A stretch of DNA of 12,001 nucleotides, taken from contig VFLF01000663.1 of NCBI GenBank assembly GCA_009885185.1, positions 1 through 12,001 of the forward strand, read 5' to 3'. The notes under the pieces are model-generated. The model did no database searches and had not been told where the DNA came from. It was given only the letters and a program-made list of their open reading frames with translations. Made by a program: the position numbers and the translations under genes. The DNA is from Nitrosomonadales bacterium. Its GTDB lineage: Bacteria > Pseudomonadota > Gammaproteobacteria > Burkholderiales > SG8-41. This document shows, one piece after another, positions 7,892 through 12,001 of the stretch; positions within the stretch are counted from its first letter, which is position 1, and each line of letters opens with the position of its first letter.

Positions 7892-8440
7892 ATGAATCTC
7901 GACCGTGTTCCCTCGGGCCGCGACGTGCCTAATGACGTCAATGTGATCATCGAAATACCGATGCACGCGCCACCGATCAAGTACGAAGTCAACAAGGAAA
8001 CCGGCGCCATGTTCGTTGACCGCTTCATGTGGACGGCGATGCACTATCCGTGCAACTACGGCTATATTCCGCGCACACTGGCGGGTGACGGCGATCCGGT
8101 GGATGTGCTAGTGCTCTCGCCCGTCCCGCTGATCACCGGCGTGGTGGTGCGCTGCCGGCCCGTCGGCATGCTGAAAATGGAAGACGACGCCGGCGACGAC
8201 ACCAAGCTGCTGGCGGTACCGGTAGACCAACTCACGCCGTTGTATCGCGCGATCAAGTCGCCGCGCGATTTGCCCGAGGCCACCACCGCACAAATCACGC
8301 ATTTTTTCCAGCACTACAAGGATCTTGAACCCGGCAAATGGGTTAAAGTTATCGGCTGGATGGACGCGGAAGACGCCAAGAAAGAAATTCATGCCGGTAT
8401 CAAGCGTTATAAGAGTGCGAAGACCAAGCCGAAGTTTTAA
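7892..8440 (+). CDS. ppa: Inorganic pyrophosphatase, family I
   Basis: A cytoplasmic soluble pyrophosphatase that hydrolyses the diphosphate released by biosynthetic reactions to two phosphates, using magnesium. It has 182 residues (E. coli Ppa has 176). The family signature DGDPVDVLV lies at residues 66-74, giving metal ligands D66, D68 and D71. [18 protein letters not shown] (21-38) carries the substrate and metal contacts E21, K30 and E32, and [13 protein letters not shown] (50-62) is also typical. The C-terminus ([19 protein letters not shown]) matches the bacterial hexameric form. The frame extends 30 codons further upstream, but ATG 7892 has AGGAG at 7880-7884 with a 7-base gap and opens the conserved fold. 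It stands alone, divergent from the kinase. Nothing looks abnormal. Confidence 0.97.
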   Translation: MNLDRVPSGRDVPNDVNVIIEIPMHAPPIKYEVNKETGAMFVDRFMWTAMHYPCNYGYIPRTLAGDGDPVDVLVLSPVPLITGVVVRCRPVGMLKMEDDAGDDTKLLAVPVDQLTPLYRAIKSPRDLPEATTAQITHFFQHYKDLEPGKWVKVIGWMDAEDAKKEIHAGIKRYKSAKTKPKF

Positions 8441-8578
8441 TCTATGGATGCACTGAATAAGTCTGTTGTTGAAAAGCCAGTGCCTTAAAAATCAATTAGT
8501 TACGAGCGTCCCAATTCAATTTTTGATACTTAATCAGTGTATCCCTATTACAATCTTGTTTTAGCTCATTTTTCTTAA
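8441..8578 (+). other. AT-rich gap between ppa and the phosphoesterase gene
   Basis: This 138-base gap is unusually AT-rich. It holds an inverted repeat GCACTG (8450-8455) / CAGTGC (8478-8483) with a 22-base loop, followed by TTAAAAAT, which might be a weak ppa terminator. The string CTGAATAAGTCTGTTG starting at 8453 loosely resembles IS5-type element ends, but no transposase and no second end are present. Confidence 0.3.
8523..8551 (+). promoter_or_regulatory. Possible promoter of the phosphoesterase gene
   Basis: TTGATA (8523-8528, five of six matches to the sigma-70 -35) and TATTAC (8546-8551, four of six to the -10) are 17 bases apart. Transcription would begin near 8558, leaving a leader of only about 20 bases before ATG 8579. 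Confidence 0.4.
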
Positions 8579-9097
8579 ATGATAATCTGCATTGTCTCCG
8601 ACAGCCATGATCATACCGATTTGCTCGCGGCGGCGGTCGCCTCGGCGCAAGCACAAGGCGCACAGGCCGTCATCCATTGCGGCGATATTATCGGCGCGAA
8701 CACGCTGCGGGGCTTGCAGCCGTTTGGTCTGCCGGTGCATGCGGTACACGGCAACAACCTCGGCGATTTCATGGCGCTGACGCGGCTCACGTCGCAGCCC
8801 GGCAGCGTGGTGCGTTATCACGGCGACCACGCCGATATTGAACTCGCGGGCAAACGCCTGTTCGCTACGCACTATCCGCACATCGCGCGCGGCATGGCCT
8901 GCACCGGCGATTATGATCTGGTGTGCTGTGGACACAGCCACGATGCCCTCATCGAGCGTGTCGACAACGTGCGGGGCGGCACTACGCTGATGGTAAACCC
9001 CGGTACCATCGCCGGATTGGGGGCGCCATCGACCTACGCCATCGGCAATCTGGCCGCGGGTGAATTCAGCATCGTGCCCACCCCGGCTCAAATCTAA
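8579..9097 (+). CDS. YfcE/MJ0936-type metallophosphoesterase
   Basis: A 172-residue calcineurin-like phosphoesterase of the small YfcE/MJ0936 (UPF0025) group, metal-dependent and active on phosphodiesters in the characterised members. The full metal-site set is visible: SDSHDH with D8 and H10, HCGDI with D36, HGNN with N59/N60, THYPH with H98, and CGHSHD with H119 and H121. It ends with NPGTIAGLGAPSTYAIGNL, as expected for the group. The protein is soluble with no signal peptide. The start is fixed: a TAA at 8576-8578 directly precedes ATG 8579 in frame, and the next in-frame methionine would lose the catalytic motifs. No Shine-Dalgarno sequence is visible before it. It converges on htpG with a 12-base gap. 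The physiological substrate cannot be inferred. Confidence 0.92.
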   Translation: MIICIVSDSHDHTDLLAAAVASAQAQGAQAVIHCGDIIGANTLRGLQPFGLPVHAVHGNNLGDFMALTRLTSQPGSVVRYHGDHADIELAGKRLFATHYPHIARGMACTGDYDLVCCGHSHDALIERVDNVRGGTTLMVNPGTIAGLGAPSTYAIGNLAAGEFSIVPTPAQI

Positions 9098-9098
9098 A

Positions 9099-9111
9099 AG
9101 CCGGCGCGGCT
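9099..9111. terminator. Short hairpin between convergent genes
   Basis: AGCCG (9099-9103) pairs with CGGCT (9107-9111) around a three-base loop in the gap between the phosphoesterase stop (9095-9097) and the htpG stop (9110-9112). It could serve both strands, flanked by AAAA on one side, but lacks a strong T-run. Tentative. Confidence 0.3.
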
Positions 9112-11038
9112 ACTTCGCCCCCAACGCAAGCATCAACTGATTCAGCCGCTTCACAAACCCCGCCGGGTCTTCCAGTTGACCGCCTTCGGCCAGCATCGAT
9201 TGGTCGAACAGCACCTTGGCCAGATCGCCGAAGCGCGTTTCGTCCGCTTCGTCCTTCAGGCGCTGCACCAGCGGATGGTGCGGGTTGATTTCGAGGATGG
9301 GCTTGGACGCCGGGATGTCCTGCCCCGCCGATTTCAGCAAGCGCTGAAAGTTCGCACCCATGTCGTGTTCATCCGCCACCAGGCACGCCGGTGAATCGGT
9401 CAGGCGCAGCGTCACGCGCACGTCTTTCACGGTGTCGCCGAGTGATTTCTTGATGCGCTCCAGCAGCGGTTTGGATTCGCTTTCTTCCTTTTCCGCCGCT
9501 TTTTTCTCGTCCTCGTCTTCGAGTTTGCCCAGTTCAAGCCGGCCTTTCGCCACCGACTGCAATTTCTTGCCCTCGAATTCGGTCAGGTGCTGGCTTACCC
9601 ACTCGTCCACGCGTTCGCACATCAGCAGTACTTCCACGCCTTTTTTGCGGAACACTTCGAGGTGCGGGCTGTTTTTAGCGGCAGCAAAGGTTTCAGCGGT
9701 AACGTAGTAAATCTTTTCCTGCTCCGGCTTCATGCGCGACACGTAATCCGCCAGCGACACGTCCTGCGTGTCGGTATCAGCGTGCGTGGAAGCGTAACGC
9801 AGCACCTTGGCGATGCGTTCACGGTTGCCGTGATCCTCGACCACGCCCTCCTTGATGACGCGACCGAATTCCTTCCAGAGGGTGGTGAATTTTTCTTTGT
9901 GGTTTTCCGCGAGGTCTTCGATCATCGACAGCACGCGCTTGATGTTGGCCGCGCGCATGGATTCAATGTCCTTCGACTCCTGGAGAATCTCGCGCGATAC
10001 ATTCAACGGCAAGTCCGCCGAGTCGATCACGCCGCGCACGAAGCGCAGGTACACCGGCAGCAACTGCTCGGCGTCGTCCATGATGAACACGCGCCGCACA
10101 TAGAGCTTGATGCCGCGGCGGTGCTCGCGATCCCACAGGTCAAACGGTGCGCGCGCGGGGATGTACAGCAGTTGCGTGAATTCCTTGCGGCCCTCGACCT
10201 TGTTGTGCGAGTACGCGAGCGGCGGCTCGAAATCATGCGCCACGTGTTTGTAGAATTCGTGATACTGCTCTTCGGTGATGTCCGACTTGCCGCGCGCCCA
10301 CAGTGCGCTGGCCTGGTTGACCGTTTCGTCCTTACCCGTAGTCTTGTAAACCGAATTGTCCTTGTCCCACTCTTCCACCTGCATCAGGATCGGCAGCGTG
10401 ATGTGGTCGGAGTATTTGCGGATGATGGTGCGCAAGCGCATGCCATTGGTGAAATCCGCCAAATCATCCTCGCCTTCGCGCAGATGCAGCGTGACTTCCG
10501 TGCCGCGCTCATGGCGCGTCAGTGTCTCCAGCGTGTAGTCGCCGCCGCCGTCGGATTCCCAGCGCACGCCGTGTTCTGCCGTCAACCCCGCGCGCCGCGT
10601 GGTCACCGTCACCTTGTCCGCCACAACGAAGGCCGAGTAAAAACCCACGCCGAACTGGCCGATCAGATTCGCGTCCTTCGCCTGATCACCGGTCAGCTTG
10701 TTGAAAAATTCGCGCGTGCCGGATTTGGCAATGGTGCCGATATTGGCGATGACTTCGTCGCGCGACATGCCGATGCCGTTATCAGTGACCGTGATGGTGC
10801 GCGCCTTGGGATCAAACGCCACGCGGATTTTCAGTTCGGCGTCGTTTTCGAACAACGCCTTGTCGGTCAACGCTTCAAACCGCAGCTTGTCGGCGGCGTC
10901 TGACGCATTGGAAATCAACTCGCGCAGAAATATCTCCTTGTTGCTGTACAAGGAGTGAATCATCAGGTTGAGCAGTTGTTTGACTTCGGCCTGAAAGCCG
11001 TGAGTTTCTTTGGTCGCGGTGGTCGTGGTATCGGTCAT
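9110..11038 (-). CDS. htpG: Molecular chaperone HtpG (bacterial Hsp90)
   Basis: The bacterial Hsp90, a cytoplasmic ATP-dependent homodimeric chaperone that remodels client proteins with the DnaK system. It has 642 residues (E. coli HtpG has 624). The N-terminal ATPase domain shows E40-LISNASDA-D47, DNGIGM (86-91), GTIAKSGT (101-108) and the lid-region [12 protein letters not shown] (126-137). The middle domain has DLPLNVSRE (342-350) with the ATP-contacting arginine at 349. A charged acidic and lysine-rich stretch lies at 506-523 before the C-terminal dimerisation domain, which is somewhat longer than in E. coli. There is no eukaryotic MEEVD tail, as expected. ATG 11038 has only a weak GGA upstream. 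A consensus sigma-32 promoter lies about 55 bases before the start, so heat-shock control is likely. Confidence 0.98.
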   Translation of the reverse strand: MTDTTTTATKETHGFQAEVKQLLNLMIHSLYSNKEIFLRELISNASDAADKLRFEALTDKALFENDAELKIRVAFDPKARTITVTDNGIGMSRDEVIANIGTIAKSGTREFFNKLTGDQAKDANLIGQFGVGFYSAFVVADKVTVTTRRAGLTAEHGVRWESDGGGDYTLETLTRHERGTEVTLHLREGEDDLADFTNGMRLRTIIRKYSDHITLPILMQVEEWDKDNSVYKTTGKDETVNQASALWARGKSDITEEQYHEFYKHVAHDFEPPLAYSHNKVEGRKEFTQLLYIPARAPFDLWDREHRRGIKLYVRRVFIMDDAEQLLPVYLRFVRGVIDSADLPLNVSREILQESKDIESMRAANIKRVLSMIEDLAENHKEKFTTLWKEFGRVIKEGVVEDHGNRERIAKVLRYASTHADTDTQDVSLADYVSRMKPEQEKIYYVTAETFAAAKNSPHLEVFRKKGVEVLLMCERVDEWVSQHLTEFEGKKLQSVAKGRLELGKLEDEDEKKAAEKEESESKPLLERIKKSLGDTVKDVRVTLRLTDSPACLVADEHDMGANFQRLLKSAGQDIPASKPILEINPHHPLVQRLKDEADETRFGDLAKVLFDQSMLAEGGQLEDPAGFVKRLNQLMLALGAK

Positions 11039-11090
11039 GAGGATTATCCAATTAATTCAATAAAAACAAATACTTACATAGACTTCGAAT

Positions 11091-11118
11091 AAATGGGGGC
11101 GGATCGCCTGATTTCAAG
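11091..11118 (-). promoter_or_regulatory. Sigma-32 heat-shock promoter of htpG
   Basis: On the minus strand CTTGAA (11113-11118) is followed after 14 bases by CCCCATTT (11091-11098). Both boxes match the known sigma-32 (RpoH) consensus of CTTGAA and CCCCATnT fully, at normal spacing. Transcription would start near 11084 and give an AU-rich leader of about 45 bases. The boxes overlap the inverted repeat 11095-11128. Confidence 0.85.
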
Positions 11119-11128
11119 CGCCGCCCCC
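11095..11128 (-). terminator. Inverted repeat: possible permease terminator overlapping the htpG promoter
   Basis: GGGGGCGG (11095-11102) and CCGCCCCC (11121-11128) form an eight-base all-G/C stem with an 18-base loop. On the minus strand the stem is followed by ATTTATTC, a modest T-rich tail, about 45 bases after the permease stop. The loop carries the htpG -35 box and the stem covers part of its -10 box. Confidence 0.45.
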
Positions 11129-11148
11129 ACTTTTGCTTACGATGTTGC

Positions 11149-11168
11149 CCGTCCGAACTCGCGGACGG
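11149..11168 (-). terminator. Stem-loop just after the permease gene
   Basis: CCGTCCG (11149-11155) pairs with CGGACGG (11162-11168) around a six-base loop, starting 5 bases after the permease stop codon. It has a strong seven-base stem but no T-run, so it may be a mRNA 3'-end stabiliser or part of a bipartite terminator together with 11095-11128. Confidence 0.45.
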
Positions 11169-11173
11169 CCACG

Positions 11174-12001
11174 TTACCGCGCCTGCCTCGCCTCGTTGCC
11201 GCGCGCAAAAAACAATAGCACCGCGCCCACCGCCAGCACGCCCAGGCCCACCAGCGCATGCCCCTTGTGATAGGTCAGACTCGAATACAACAGGTAGCCG
11301 CACATGCAGACAAACACCGCCGGCAACACGGGATACAGCGGCACTTTAAACGGCCGCGGCGCATCCGGTTCCCTGGCACGCAACACGAAAATCGCGATAC
11401 CGATCAGCAGGAAAAATCCCCAGAACACCGGCAGCGAGTATTCCACCAGTCCCTTGAAGCCCGCCTTCTGAAAAGCGCCCAGGCCCACCAGCGCCAGCGC
11501 AATCGCGCCCTGCACCAGCATCGCATTGCGCGGCGAACCGCTGGCTTCGTGCCATTGGCCGAGGTAACCGAATATTGGCCAATCCTTACCCAGCGCGTAG
11601 TTGGAGCGCGCGCCGACGATGATGGAGCCGTTCACCGAGGTGAGCGCGGCAATGGCGATCATGATGGAAATCAGCTTTTCGCCGCCGCCGCCCCATACCG
11701 CTTTTAATAAATCCGCCGCCACTGCGTCGGAGCGCGCCATGGCATGCAGGCCCAGCCCCTTGAGAAAAGCCAGCGTGATCAGCACGTAGAGCACGGCCAC
11801 CACGGTAATGGCGATCAGCAGCGCGCGCACCATATTGCGTTCGCGGTCGCGTACCTCCGCCGAAATATAAGCGGCATCGTTCCAGCCGCCATAGGTGAAC
11901 AGCACGAACAGCATTGCCGTGCCCAGGCCCGCGCCCAGATACCACGGCCCGCCTGCGGCGGCGGCCCCCGCGACCGCAACGGGCGATGGTGGCGGCGGCG
12001 C
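11174..12001 (-). CDS. APC superfamily amino-acid permease, C-terminal part (5' end outside window)
   Basis: The last 275 residues of an inner-membrane amino-acid transporter of the APC superfamily. The frame is open to the right edge and ends at TAA 11174-11176. It shows LFVLFTYGGWNDAAYISAEVRDRERNMVRALL, the family's conserved mid-protein motif at the sixth helix and following loop, then about seven hydrophobic segments. The motif SVNGSIIVGARSNYALGKDW and a loop REPDAPRPFKVPLYPVLP before the last helices are also typical. The closest general resemblance is to the LAT/APA-like branch; the substrate cannot be read from this part. Just before the motif is a Pro/Ala-rich stretch (APPPPSPVAVAGAAAAGG) at the window edge, probably an external loop. 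It lies upstream of htpG on the same strand, separated by two hairpins. Confidence 0.88.
   Translation of the reverse strand, partial: APPPPSPVAVAGAAAAGGPWYLGAGLGTAMLFVLFTYGGWNDAAYISAEVRDRERNMVRALLIAITVVAVLYVLITLAFLKGLGLHAMARSDAVAADLLKAVWGGGGEKLISIMIAIAALTSVNGSIIVGARSNYALGKDWPIFGYLGQWHEASGSPRNAMLVQGAIALALVGLGAFQKAGFKGLVEYSLPVFWGFFLLIGIAIFVLRAREPDAPRPFKVPLYPVLPAVFVCMCGYLLYSSLTYHKGHALVGLGVLAVGAVLLFFARGNEARQAR

Noticed and set aside
7727..8044. A 105-codon minus-strand frame overlapping the 5' part of ppa
   Set aside because: Mostly antisense to ppa; no ribosome binding site or family features.
9587..10903. A 438-codon open frame on the plus strand opposite htpG
   Set aside because: It lies wholly antisense to a certain gene; its product is rich in His, Arg, Val and Gln with no family features. 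Long antisense frames are common in GC-rich coding DNA.
11052..11303. A small minus-strand frame across the permease end and htpG leader
   Set aside because: It overlaps the permease C-terminus out of frame and crosses the hairpins and the sigma-32 promoter; not a plausible gene.

Overview
The window is about 12 kb of ordinary-looking, high-GC (roughly 60% by eye) bacterial chromosome, tightly packed with genes. Three Bug-type (TctC family) periplasmic solute-binding proteins without partner membrane genes, together with Kup, HtpG and a family I pyrophosphatase, point to a betaproteobacterium, probably Burkholderiales or a relative, where Bug genes are greatly expanded. That placement is inference from gene content. 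No RNA genes, CRISPR arrays, complete insertion sequences or phage genes were seen.

Layout. Positions 2-3376 hold a collinear plus-strand cluster: the 3' end of a Bug gene, a second complete Bug gene 13 bases later, a CapA-like metallophosphatase-fold protein with an altered core motif, and a third Bug gene. Positions 3403-7656 hold two minus-strand genes: the potassium transporter kup and, upstream of it, a six-helix membrane hybrid sensor histidine kinase with a C-terminal receiver domain. Two plus-strand genes follow: inorganic pyrophosphatase ppa (7892-8440) and a YfcE/MJ0936-type metallophosphoesterase (8579-9097). The minus-strand htpG chaperone gene (9110-11038) converges on the latter, and behind it lies an amino-acid permease gene that runs off the right edge.

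How the parts may fit. The Bug cluster looks like organic-acid or other small-solute capture of unknown substrate. The kinase and kup share a strand and lie 156 bases apart, so the kinase might sense envelope or ionic state, but nothing proves a link. Pyrophosphatase, phosphoesterase and HtpG are housekeeping or stress functions.

The best regulatory signal is a consensus-quality sigma-32 heat-shock promoter in front of htpG. It is embedded in an inverted repeat that could also end transcription of the upstream permease gene. Other points are an 18-base exact repeat shared by the htpG leader and a Bug signal-peptide region, two 12-base perfect palindromes in the intergenic regions next to the kinase gene, and the variant CapA motif. 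I see no clearly new multi-gene system. No gene-free stretch exceeds 300 bases; the longest is 7657-7891.
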